Assembly: GCF_021129215.1 (NCBI RefSeq) | Contig: NZ_JAJOLP010000001.1 | Span: forward strand, 1,364,001 to 1,428,000 | From: Agromyces sp. S2-1-8 | GTDB taxonomy: Bacteria > Actinomycetota > Actinomycetes > Actinomycetales > Microbacteriaceae | Direction of reading: 5' to 3' | DNA: 64,000 nt | Shown here: positions 7,544 to 15,664 of the stretch, piece by piece | How the letters are laid out: every line of letters starts with the position of its first letter | Position numbering within the stretch: position 1 is the stretch's first letter | Translations under genes and position numbers: made by a program | Notes under the pieces: generated by a model | The model's input: the letters and a program-made list of their open reading frames with translations, nothing else | Databases searched by the model: none | What the model was told of the DNA's origin: nothing

Positions 7544-8893
7544 ATGGCCGGATTCTGGGGCAAGCGAAAGCGCGACGAGCAGGAGCTCCAAGCTCAAGAC
7601 GCCGACTTGGCGAAGCGCGCCGGCAGCGCCCTCGTCGAAGCCGACGAGCGCGTGCGCGTCACCGCCGACGAGCTCGCGTTCGCCGAGGCCGAGCTCGGGC
7701 ACGAGGCGACCGCCGAGCTGAGCCAGGCGCTCGCCGCGGTGCGCGAGCACCTGGGCGAGGCGTTCCGGCTGAATCAGCTGAACTACGACGAGATCCCCGA
7801 CACCGTCGAAGAGCTGCGCATGCGCAACGCCCGCATCGTGCAGCTGTGCGACTGGGCCGAAGACGTGCTCGACGAGCGCACCGCCGCCCTCGCCGACAAG
7901 ATCGCACGGGCGCGTCGGGCTCCCGAGATCATCGCCGGGGTGCGAGCGGATGCCTCGCGGCTGCGCTCGCGCATTCCGCACACCCGCGACACCATCGAGC
8001 GGCTCGCCGCGCGCTACTCGCACGAGGCACTCGCCCAGGTCGAGGTCAATCCGGCCGAGGCCGAACAGTTGCTCGGATTCGCCGAGCACAGCGCCGGCGT
8101 CGCCGAGCGCCGGCGCGAAGCAGGGCAGCGCGAACAGGCGAACCTCGCGCTCGAGGCGTCGACCGAGTCGGTGCGCCGCGCGGCGGCGCTGCTCGATGCG
8201 GTCGAGACGTTCGAGGTCGAGGCGCTGCGCGCCGAGGCCACGCTCGCGGCTATCGTCGAAGACTCGCGCGCCGACCTCGTCGTCGCCCTGAAAGAGCCGG
8301 CGACGCCCGGCGTCACGTCGGCGATCGCGACACTGCAGGCGGCACTCGCCGCGATGCCCGCGGCCGGCGTCAACACCGACCCGTTCACCCAGCTGAGTCG
8401 CCTGCGCGAGGCCAACGCCGGCTTGGACGCCGCGATCGCCGCCGCCCGCGAGCGTGCGTCGCGCCCGATTCCGCCGCTCGAGCACGTGCACCACGCCATC
8501 GACGACGCCGACCGGCAGCTCGCGATCGCGCGCGACGTCATCGCCGGCCACCGCGGCTGGATCGGCGCCGACGCCCGCACCCGACTGGCCGAGTCCGAGC
8601 GCATCCGCCTCGACCTCGATCACTTCCTCGGCGCGCCCGCCGCGGCCGTCACCGTCATCGACGAGGATCACCGCGAGCAGGCGATGCTCATGGCCCGCCG
8701 CGTCGCCCAACTCGCCGCCGCTGCACTGCAGCTCGCCCAGCGCGACATCGACGCCTCGCGCCCGCAGGGCGGCCCCGGCCAGTGGGGCGACCCGGGCTGG
8801 GGCGGCGGACGCCGCGGCGGAGGCTCCGACCTCATGGGCGGCATCCTCGGCGGCCTCGTCATCGGCAGCGTGCTCGACGGGATCTTCGACTGA
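7544..8893 (+). CDS. Coiled-coil protein resembling the C-terminal part of TPM-domain proteins, long paralog
   Basis: A 449-residue helical protein, paralogous along its length to the gene at 2584-3831 and in the same orientation. It has an extra C-terminal tail rich in Gly/Trp/Arg (GWGGGRRGGGSD) followed by the hydrophobic stretch MGGILGGLVIGSVLDGIF. Such tails end many actinobacterial TPM-phosphatase proteins, but the TPM domain and signal peptide are absent here. The intact tail makes this the likelier ancestral copy. The two paralogs flank the sulfur module. Function unknown. Confidence 0.75.
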   Translation: MAGFWGKRKRDEQELQAQDADLAKRAGSALVEADERVRVTADELAFAEAELGHEATAELSQALAAVREHLGEAFRLNQLNYDEIPDTVEELRMRNARIVQLCDWAEDVLDERTAALADKIARARRAPEIIAGVRADASRLRSRIPHTRDTIERLAARYSHEALAQVEVNPAEAEQLLGFAEHSAGVAERRREAGQREQANLALEASTESVRRAAALLDAVETFEVEALRAEATLAAIVEDSRADLVVALKEPATPGVTSAIATLQAALAAMPAAGVNTDPFTQLSRLREANAGLDAAIAAARERASRPIPPLEHVHHAIDDADRQLAIARDVIAGHRGWIGADARTRLAESERIRLDLDHFLGAPAAAVTVIDEDHREQAMLMARRVAQLAAAALQLAQRDIDASRPQGGPGQWGDPGWGGGRRGGGSDLMGGILGGLVIGSVLDGIFD

Positions 8894-8903
8894 CCCGATC
8901 GTC

Positions 8904-8938
8904 GGTCGAGTAGCGACGAAGGAGCGTATCGAGACCAC
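8904..8938. repeat. Dispersed 35-bp repeat between convergent genes
   Basis: A single full copy identical to the one at 1470-1504, placed in the 57-base gap between two convergent genes. It may act as a weak terminator for either side. Confidence 0.9.
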
Positions 8939-8950
8939 GCGCGCTGCGCC

Positions 8951-9766
8951 TCAGGGCATCAGCGCCGACATCACCGACGTCCACGCTGAGACCGCCCCGA
9001 GCGGCAGCGCAGCGAGGATCGCAAGCAGACCGGCGATCGCCCACCCGCGACGACGGGTTCGCGCACCGTCGACGTTGCGGCGCAGCTGATCGAACGCCGC
9101 GACATCGGCAGGTTCGAGCGAGGGCGCTTCGTGCCAGGTCGAAGGCTGCGCCGCGGCATCCGCAACTCGATCGACGGCGTCGGGCGGCACGGCCGCCGGC
9201 CGCGAACCCAGCCACTTGATCAGGCTGCGTTCGCGCAGCACGATCACGGTCGCCGGCCGTTCGCGCACGGTGATGCGCCGGGCTCCCACGATCACGATCA
9301 CCGGCGTGACCTCGATGAGGGCGTGCGCCGCCGCCGAGAGCAGCTGCGATGCGCGCTTCGCCTCGAAGCTGGCGTTGCGCAGGTGGTCCGTGGGCTGCCC
9401 ACTGACGAGCAGGCGCTTCGAGCCGAGCCAGATGTCGTGGCCCTCGTGGTGCTTCGTGTTGATGGTGAAGACGCCGGGCGGGCCGACGACGACGTGGTCG
9501 ATGTCGCTCGATCCACGGCCGACGGGCACCGAGTGGAACACCCGCCAGTCGGGCCCGAGCGAGTCGAGCCGGCGCGCGACCTCGAGTTCGCCGAGCGCAC
9601 CGAGGTACCAGGACTCCGACTCGGCGCTCAGCGGTGTGCGCCCGAACAGCCGTGCGACTGGCGAGCGCGGCGGTGCGGTCGCCTGCGTGCGCAGGCATTC
9701 GGCGATCACGGATGCCGCGGGCTGACGCGCGGCGAGCGTGAATGTGTCGGGCCGGGTCGTGGTCAC
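8951..9766 (-). CDS. NERD-domain protein with C-terminal membrane anchor
   Basis: A 271-residue protein with a nuclease-related (NERD) domain at about 50-165: GALGELEVARRLDSL, then SDIDHVVVGPPGVFTINTK, then GQPTDHLRNASFEAKRASQLL. The D-(x)n-E/N-x-K core resembles PD-(D/E)xK nucleases, with NTK in place of ExK, which is common in NERD. A hydrophobic helix near the C-terminus (GWAIAGLLAILAALPLGAVS) suggests membrane anchoring with the domain in the cytoplasm. NERD proteins are thought to process DNA, but few have been tested. Confidence 0.82.
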   Translation of the reverse strand: MTTTRPDTFTLAARQPAASVIAECLRTQATAPPRSPVARLFGRTPLSAESESWYLGALGELEVARRLDSLGPDWRVFHSVPVGRGSSDIDHVVVGPPGVFTINTKHHEGHDIWLGSKRLLVSGQPTDHLRNASFEAKRASQLLSAAAHALIEVTPVIVIVGARRITVRERPATVIVLRERSLIKWLGSRPAAVPPDAVDRVADAAAQPSTWHEAPSLEPADVAAFDQLRRNVDGARTRRRGWAIAGLLAILAALPLGAVSAWTSVMSALMP

Positions 9767-9901
9767 GGTGCGTCCGCCTCCTTGCCGTCGTCGTCGCCCC
9801 GATGCGGCCGACCGGTCTGACGGCCGCTTGGACTCCGACGCTATTGGTCGGCGGCTTCGTGGCGTGACCCCCGTTCACGTGTGAATTCGATCGGGCAAGT
9901 T

Positions 9902-9917
9902 GGCGCGATCTCGCGCC
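9902..9917. promoter_or_regulatory. Inverted repeat GGCGCGA-TC-TCGCGCC upstream of the DMT exporter
   Basis: Perfect 7-base arms around two bases, 54 bases before the GTG start of the exporter gene, in a 205-base gap between divergent genes. Could be an operator or a hairpin; no regulator is adjacent. Confidence 0.35.
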
Positions 9918-9971
9918 ACTTCGGCCGTCGAGCACAGCCCCGATGTCGGACGTCACGGGCAGAATGTTCAA

Positions 9972-10907
9972 GTGACTCGTCGCGGACTGCTCCTCTTCAT
10001 CGCGCTCGGAGTCGCGTGGGGCATCCCATATCTGTTCATCAAGGTCGCCGTGTCGGAGCTCGACCCGGGCATGGTGGTGCTCGCCCGCTCGGGGCTCGCG
10101 GCGATCCTTCTGCTGCCGCTCGCGCTGTTCCGGCATGAGGTCGGGCCGGTGCTGCGCCGGTGGAAGCCGATGCTCGCGTACACGCTCGTCGAGATCGTGC
10201 TGCCGTGGTACTTCTTGAGCTCGGCCGAGCAGACGCTGCCGAGCTCGACCGCCGGGCTGCTGCTCGCCGCGGTGCCGCTCGCGGGCGTCGCCATCGCCTT
10301 CCTCATGGGGCGGCCGGCGCGCCTCTCGGGCACGAACTGGATCGGCATCGCGCTCGGCATGCTCGGCGTCGCCGCGCTGGTCGGCCTGGATGTCGCGGGG
10401 TCGGACCTGTTCGCCGTCGCTCAGATGGCCGTGGTCGTCGTCGGCTACGCGCTCGGCCCGGCGATCCTCGCGCGCTGGATGCCCGACCTGCCCGGCATCG
10501 GCATCGTGGCCGTCTCGCTCGCGGGCGCCGCCATCGCGTACGTGCCGTTCGTACTGCTCACCGGCGGCGTGCCGACGGCCTGGCCGTCGCCGCCCGTCAT
10601 CGTCTCGGTGATCGTGCTCGCCGTGATCTGCAGCGCGCTCGCCTTCTTGCTCATGGTCGGCCTCATCGCCGAGATCGGCCCGGTCAAGGCGACCACCATC
10701 ACGTACGTGAACCCGGCCGTCGCGATCATCGCCGGCGTCGTCGTGCTGGGGGAGCGGGTCACCGTGTGGACGGTCGTGGGGTTCGTGCTCGTGCTCGCCG
10801 GGTCGTATCTCGTGACGAAGAAGCACCGGCCGGCGTTGAACGCGGTTGTGGCCGCTGACGAGCGTTCAGAGGCGTCGATCGACTCCGCATCGGAGCGTCG
10901 CGCCTAG
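9972..10907 (+). CDS. EamA/DMT-family transporter
   Basis: A 311-residue membrane protein with about 10 hydrophobic helices in two EamA halves, beginning RGLLLFIALGVAWGIPYLFIK and repeating in the second half with TITYVNPAVAIIAGVVVLGE, a typical EamA end-of-domain pattern. The family exports amino acids, metabolites or drugs. GTG at 9972 is preferred over an in-frame TTG 72 bases earlier, because the family normally starts a few residues before the first helix. Its end overlaps the convergent gene by 4 bases. Substrate unknown. Confidence 0.85.
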   Translation: MTRRGLLLFIALGVAWGIPYLFIKVAVSELDPGMVVLARSGLAAILLLPLALFRHEVGPVLRRWKPMLAYTLVEIVLPWYFLSSAEQTLPSSTAGLLLAAVPLAGVAIAFLMGRPARLSGTNWIGIALGMLGVAALVGLDVAGSDLFAVAQMAVVVVGYALGPAILARWMPDLPGIGIVAVSLAGAAIAYVPFVLLTGGVPTAWPSPPVIVSVIVLAVICSALAFLLMVGLIAEIGPVKATTITYVNPAVAIIAGVVVLGERVTVWTVVGFVLVLAGSYLVTKKHRPALNAVVAADERSEASIDSASERRA

Positions 10908-11644
10908 CTGTCGCGGGAACGAGTACGCGGACGAAGTCGATCAGCCGGCGGGTCGCTCGGCTTGAAAGTCTGGCCGTTCGCGTTGGCCGGGCTCCAATAC
11001 AGAGTGTGCGAGGTCGGGTACGGCGACCGCCGCGATCGGGCGGTGAACGCATCGACGAGTTCATGGTTCGCGACGAATGTCGTATCCAACGGTTGCGCAT
11101 CGGCGAGTTGTTCGCCGAGCCTGGAGGTGACTTCCGCGATCAACTCATCGACTCGATCCACTATTGCGTCGACGAGTGCTGCGAACTGCGCGAGCACGGG
11201 CGGGGGGAGCGGTTGCGAGATCGTGGTGGCGTGCGCGATTCGCGTGCCGTCGGAGAGTTCCACGACGTGCGGGTACGTCGTGATGAGTGCGCTCTGCGAA
11301 TGCGCGATCACCATGTTCCGGTACTCGCAGATGCGCTCGTGGGTGGAAGCGAACTCAGCGGGAACGTCAAGATACGAATTGAGGGACGCACGAACGTTCG
11401 ACGGGAAGAACGCTCGGCAATACGACATCACTGCGGTGTCGACCAGGAAGCCTGCGATCCCCTCCTCATCGTCAGCGTCGAGATGCTCGAGTGCGAGCCC
11501 GATTGCCCGCGATGCAGGCGCCAGATCGGCGCCGGCGAAATGGTTGAGTTCGATGAACAGCCTGGTGTCCACGCTGTCGGGGAGAGCGAGCAGCCGCACC
11601 GAGCCATCCTCGCTCGCCTGATCGACGTGCTCATCGAATGACAT
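10904..11644 (-). CDS. Hypothetical protein with possible HEPN-like R-N-x4-H motif
   Basis: A 246-residue soluble protein, not recognised with confidence. The start at 11644 has a strong GGGAGG site. The first half is helical and acidic; around residues 106-116 it reads CEYRNMVIAHS. R109 and H115 thus form the Rx4-6H arrangement typical of HEPN RNases and HEPN-like nucleic-acid-binding proteins. The C-terminal third is less ordered and ends Arg/Ser/Pro-rich. It diverges from the FAD oxidase and lies about 1.5 kb from the helicase-nuclease island. The HEPN assignment rests on the motif and helical context only. Confidence 0.5.
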   Translation of the reverse strand: MSFDEHVDQASEDGSVRLLALPDSVDTRLFIELNHFAGADLAPASRAIGLALEHLDADDEEGIAGFLVDTAVMSYCRAFFPSNVRASLNSYLDVPAEFASTHERICEYRNMVIAHSQSALITTYPHVVELSDGTRIAHATTISQPLPPPVLAQFAALVDAIVDRVDELIAEVTSRLGEQLADAQPLDTTFVANHELVDAFTARSRRSPYPTSHTLYWSPANANGQTFKPSDPPADRLRPRTRSRDS

Positions 11645-11771
11645 GTTGCCTCCCTGCGGCCCACCGTAGCCCGCGATCGGCGGCCCGACCAGCCCTTCGT
11701 CGTGGGGCTCGCTCTTGACGCCGGCGCCCGTCCGCGGCATCCTCGGGCGCGGAGCGAACGGGGGAGATCGC

Positions 11772-13070
11772 ATGAAGACGCTCGAACCAGGTGACGACGG
11801 CTACGACGACGCGCGGCGCGTATGGAACGCGATGATCGACCGCAGACCCCGGTACATCGTCGCCTGCTCGAGCGCCGAGGACGTCGCCGAGGCGATCCGC
11901 TTCGCGCGCGCGAACGACCTCGAGATCGGCGTGCGCTGCGGCGGGCACAGCATCGTCGGGCACGCCGTGCCCGACGGCGGGCTGATGATCGACCTGCGGC
12001 CGATGGGGTCGGTCGAGGTGGATGCCGCGGCGCGACGAGCCCGCGTGCAAGGTGGCGCGCTGCTCGGTGCACTCGACCGTGCGGCCCAGGCGCACAGCCT
12101 CGCGACGACGGCGGGCAACGTCTCGCACACCGGCATCGGCGGGCTCGCGCTCGGCGGCGGCATGGGCTGGCTCGCCCGACAACACGGACTCACGTGCGAC
12201 AACGTCGTCTCGTTCGAGGTCGTGACCGCCGAGGGCGAGATCCTGCGCGTCGACCGAGACCACCACCCCGAGCTGTTCTGGGCGCTGCGCGGTGGCGGCG
12301 GCAACTTCGGCGTCGTGACCGAGTTCGAGCTGGTGCTGCACCCCGAGCCAGGCGACGCGCTCTCGGTCGAGTACCTCTACCCCGTGGCATCCGGCGCCGC
12401 GGCGATGCGCCGCTGGCGCGACGAGAGTACCCGAGCCGACCGGCGCGCGACCTACAACGCGACCATCTCCGACGGAACGCTGTCGCTCGGATTCGTCTGG
12501 GTCGGCGACCCGGTCGACGGCGAGGCCGCGGCAGCCGCGCTCGCGACGAGTCTCGCCGGGGTCGACGCCGGCTTCGAGCGGGTGATCGTGCCGATGACCT
12601 ACCTCGAGCTCCAGACCCGCGAAGACGACGTCGAGGCCCACGAGTGGCGCCGGTACTGGAAGGGCCACTACTTCAGCGAGCTGAGCGACGAGGTGATCGA
12701 CGCGGTGCTCGCCCGTGATGGCGACGATCTGCCGAATGTGAGCCTGCAGGCGTACGGCGGAGCGATTGCCGATGTGGCTCCGGGGGAGACGGCGTTCTCG
12801 CGGCGGGACACGGCGTTCGAGTTCGTGTGCGCGTCGAAGTGGGTTGACCCGGAGGATGACGAGGCGCGGGTTGCAGGCGCGCGCAAGTACGCCGCTGCGA
12901 TGGAGTCGTTCGCGAGTGGCGCGTATGTCAACGCACTCAGCGACGAGGGTTCAGCGGGCGTGCGACGTGCGTACGCGCCCGAGCACCTCGCGCGGTTGAC
13001 AGCCGTGAAGGATCGCTACGATCCGGCGAACGCGTTCCACCTGAATCAGAACATCATGCCCTCGATATGA
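11772..13070 (+). CDS. BBE-type FAD-linked oxidoreductase
   Basis: A 432-residue enzyme with an N-terminal FAD_binding_4 domain: CGGHSIVGHAV (the His used for 8-alpha-histidyl FAD attachment) and GGMGWLARQHGLTCDNV (the Cys of the second, 6-S-cysteinyl link). Its C-terminus RYDPANAFHLNQNI matches the BBE motif. Such enzymes oxidise sugars, alkaloids or polyketides with O2. No signal peptide is seen. ATG 11772 follows a GGGGGAG site. It diverges from the HEPN-like gene. Substrate unknown. Confidence 0.88.
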   Translation: MKTLEPGDDGYDDARRVWNAMIDRRPRYIVACSSAEDVAEAIRFARANDLEIGVRCGGHSIVGHAVPDGGLMIDLRPMGSVEVDAAARRARVQGGALLGALDRAAQAHSLATTAGNVSHTGIGGLALGGGMGWLARQHGLTCDNVVSFEVVTAEGEILRVDRDHHPELFWALRGGGGNFGVVTEFELVLHPEPGDALSVEYLYPVASGAAAMRRWRDESTRADRRATYNATISDGTLSLGFVWVGDPVDGEAAAAALATSLAGVDAGFERVIVPMTYLELQTREDDVEAHEWRRYWKGHYFSELSDEVIDAVLARDGDDLPNVSLQAYGGAIADVAPGETAFSRRDTAFEFVCASKWVDPEDDEARVAGARKYAAAMESFASGAYVNALSDEGSAGVRRAYAPEHLARLTAVKDRYDPANAFHLNQNIMPSI

Positions 13071-13149
13071 AGTGGCGCCGTGGGCACTCGCTCCGAGACA
13101 GCAGCGGGCGGTCCGAGCTGGTGACTAGGTCTCGGTGTACGCTCCGACC

Positions 13150-13470
13150 GTGGCTGATCAACGGGTGATGCGCGAGTTGAGGGCGTTCGTGGACGAGCGA
13201 GATTGGGCACAGTTTCACTCGCCCGAGAACCTCGCCAAGAGCGTCAGCATCGAGGCTGCCGAGCTCCTCGAATGCTTCCAATGGGCGCCGGATCCCCCGA
13301 GCGAGCGTGTCACCGAAGAACTCGCCGACGTGCTGACATACTGCCTGTTGCTTGCCGACAAGCTCGGCGTCGATGCCGACCAGATCGTGCTCGACAAGCT
13401 CGAGCAGACGCGGCGCAAGTACCCGGCCGAACGGTCCCGTGGGCGGAGCACGAAGTATGACCAGCTTTAG
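13150..13470 (+). CDS. MazG-like nucleotide pyrophosphohydrolase
   Basis: A 106-residue all-alpha NTP-PPase of the MazG-like/RS21-C6 (dCTPase) type. The metal-binding pattern is visible: SIEAAELLECFQW (ExxE) followed by EELADVLTYCLLLADKLG (ExxD). It would hydrolyse (d)NTPs to (d)NMP and PPi. GTG 13150 is taken; an ATG at 13168 is possible. Its last 14 bases overlap the start of the GIY-YIG/DUF2075 gene, so the two are translationally coupled. That coupling suggests a joint role in nucleic-acid conflict rather than housekeeping. Confidence 0.85.
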   Translation: MADQRVMRELRAFVDERDWAQFHSPENLAKSVSIEAAELLECFQWAPDPPSERVTEELADVLTYCLLLADKLGVDADQIVLDKLEQTRRKYPAERSRGRSTKYDQL

Positions 13471-15178
13471 GATCGAGCACTTCCCGTTCACTCGGCCCGC
13501 GATCAAATCGTGGGCCGAGCCCGACGGCAGGCACGCGAACTGGCCGGTCGTGTACACGCTCAGCAGCAACCGCGAGATCTACGTCGGCGAGACCCTGAAC
13601 GCCATCGGTCGGCTTCGCCAGCACCTCGATTCCGACGCGAAGCAGCACCTGGAGGCCGCGCGCATCGTCATCGACGAGACCTTCAACAAGTCGGTGTGCC
13701 TCGACCTCGAGTCGTACCTGATCCGGCTCTTCGCGGGGGACGGCAAGTACACGGTCGTCAACCGCAACGAGGGCATCACCGATGCCGACTACTACGACCG
13801 GGTTCGCTATCGAGCAACGTTTGACGAGATCTTCGAGAAGCTTCGTGCCGCGGGAATGTTCACTCGCGATATCCCCGATATCGAGAACAACGACCTGTTC
13901 AAGCTGTCGCCGTTCAAAGCGCTGAATCAGGAGCAGGCGGTCGCGATGGAGGGCATTCTTGAAGGGCTCTTCGACGACCTTGAAGCGGGGCGCGAGGGCA
14001 CGATCGTCGTGCAGGGCGACCCTGGCACGGGTAAGACCATCGTGGGCATCTTCCTCATGAAGCTGCTCCGCGACATCCAGCACGCCGATCTCGCCGACCG
14101 CACCGAGAACGACTCGCTCTTCTCCGACTTCTTCACCGCCGGCTACGTCGAGAAGCTGAAGGACTTCAAGATCGGCATCGTCATCCCGCAGCAGTCGCTG
14201 CGCAAGTCGGTGCAGAAGGTCTTCGCGAAGACGCCGCAGCTCGAGAAGGGCATGGTGCTGACGCCGTTTCAGGTCGGTGAGAGCGATGAGCAGTTCGATC
14301 TTCTCGTCGTCGACGAGGCGCATCGGCTTAACCATCGCGCGAACCAGCCATCGGGTAGGCTCAACAAGAAGTTCCGCGAGATCAATGAGAAGCTGTTCGG
14401 CGCCGACGACCTGACAAAGACGCAGCTCGACTGGATTCGCGCGAAGAGCCGCCATCAGGTGTTGCTGCTCGATCAGGCGCAGAGCGTACGCCCGGCCGAC
14501 CTGCCCAGTGGCATCGTCGGCCCGCTCGTGTCGCAGGCGAAGGAACAGGGCCGCTTCTACCCGCTCGCCTCGCAGATGCGCGTGGCTGGTGGCGCCGATT
14601 ACATCGATTTCGTCCGGCGGATGCTCCGCGCCGAGGTCACCGAACCACGCGAGTTCACCGGTTACGACTTGCGCATGTTCGACGACCTCGGCGAGATGCA
14701 CGCGGCGATCCGTGCGCGGGACGCGGAGCACGGCCTCGCGCGCCTGGCGGCTGGCTTCGCCTGGGAATGGAAGAGCAAGAAGGATGCCACGGCCTTCGAT
14801 ATCTCGACCGATGGCGTCGAGCTCCGGTGGAACAGCACCCAGACCGACTGGGTCAACTCGCCGGGCGCACTCGAAGAGGTCGGGTCGATCCACACCTTGC
14901 AGGGCTACGACCTGAACTACGCCGGCGTGATCATCGGCCCCGACCTGCGCCTTGACCCGCTTCGCGGCCGAGTCTTCGCCGATCTCGACTCCTACTTCGA
15001 CAAGAAGGGCAAGGAGGCGAACCCCAAGCTCGGGCTCACGTATGACGCCGACGACGTACTGCAGTTCATCGTCAACATCTACGCGGTGCTGCTCACGCGG
15101 GGAATGAAGGGCACCTATGTGTACGTGTGTGATCCGGCGCTCAGGGGTTACGTGCGCGGGTTGCTGCCTTCAGAGTGA
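13457..15178 (+). CDS. GIY-YIG nuclease - DUF2075 ATPase fusion
   Basis: A 573-residue protein with two parts. Residues about 28-110 form a GIY-YIG endonuclease-like domain (VVYTL at 31, IYVGET at 41, Arg52, Glu near 85). Residues about 150-573 form a DUF2075 P-loop ATPase with Walker A GDPGTGKT (187-194), Walker B LLVVDEAHR (282-290), the SQMRVAGGADY motif and a late HTLQGYDLNYAGVIIGPD motif typical of DUF2075. The latter is SF1-helicase-like and is often found in defence islands. It starts inside the MazG gene. The ATG at 13457 fits the beginning of the nuclease domain. Confidence 0.88.
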   Translation: MTSFRIEHFPFTRPAIKSWAEPDGRHANWPVVYTLSSNREIYVGETLNAIGRLRQHLDSDAKQHLEAARIVIDETFNKSVCLDLESYLIRLFAGDGKYTVVNRNEGITDADYYDRVRYRATFDEIFEKLRAAGMFTRDIPDIENNDLFKLSPFKALNQEQAVAMEGILEGLFDDLEAGREGTIVVQGDPGTGKTIVGIFLMKLLRDIQHADLADRTENDSLFSDFFTAGYVEKLKDFKIGIVIPQQSLRKSVQKVFAKTPQLEKGMVLTPFQVGESDEQFDLLVVDEAHRLNHRANQPSGRLNKKFREINEKLFGADDLTKTQLDWIRAKSRHQVLLLDQAQSVRPADLPSGIVGPLVSQAKEQGRFYPLASQMRVAGGADYIDFVRRMLRAEVTEPREFTGYDLRMFDDLGEMHAAIRARDAEHGLARLAAGFAWEWKSKKDATAFDISTDGVELRWNSTQTDWVNSPGALEEVGSIHTLQGYDLNYAGVIIGPDLRLDPLRGRVFADLDSYFDKKGKEANPKLGLTYDADDVLQFIVNIYAVLLTRGMKGTYVYVCDPALRGYVRGLLPSE

Positions 15179-15265
15179 GCGTGCAGAACACGTGCTTGTT
15201 GAGGGCTGATCGGTCGGAGGCCGCCGGTAGGCTGCACCAGAGGTGGGCAAGAACGGGAGCCGAGT

Positions 15266-15664
15266 GTGAAGAAGCAGATCAACGTGGTTGGTGCAGTTGT
15301 GATGCGCGAAGGTACCGTGCTGTCCGCCCAGCGCAGTCCCCAAATGTCGCTCGCAGGAATGTGGGAATTCCCCGGCGGCAAGATCGAGGCCGGCGAGACT
15401 CCTCAGCAGGCACTGGTTCGCGAAATGGGGGAAGAATTGCTGTGCGTGGTTGAGATTGGCGACCACGTGGAGACGACAACTCATGAATACGATTTCGGAA
15501 TTGTCACGCTCACGACTTTCTACGCGAGACTTGTCAGCGGTGAACCACAACTCACCGAGCACTCCGACATCCGATGGATCCCAGCCGCCGAGCTACTCAG
15601 TGTGGCCTGGGCCCCGGCTGATGTTCCTGCTGTCGAGCGCATCATGCGGGACCACGCGGCGTAG
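15266..15664 (+). CDS. Nudix (deoxy)nucleoside triphosphate pyrophosphohydrolase, MutT-like
   Basis: A 132-residue Nudix hydrolase. The box reads GGKIEAGETPQQALVREMGEELL, fitting GX5EX7REUXEEXGU apart from the final residues. The N-terminus VVGAVVMREGTVLSAQRS and the segment THEYDFGIVTLTTFY follow the MutT/8-oxo-dGTPase subfamily. GTG start with a GGGAG site. The next gene starts on the base after its stop codon, so the pair is coupled. I recall this subfamily sitting next to DUF3427 helicases in other Gram-positive genomes. Confidence 0.88.
   Translation: MKKQINVVGAVVMREGTVLSAQRSPQMSLAGMWEFPGGKIEAGETPQQALVREMGEELLCVVEIGDHVETTTHEYDFGIVTLTTFYARLVSGEPQLTEHSDIRWIPAAELLSVAWAPADVPAVERIMRDHAA

Noticed and set aside
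8859-10826. 655-codon minus-strand frame over the NERD and DMT genes
   Set aside because: No motif and shadow-like composition; the NERD and EamA signatures lie in other frames.
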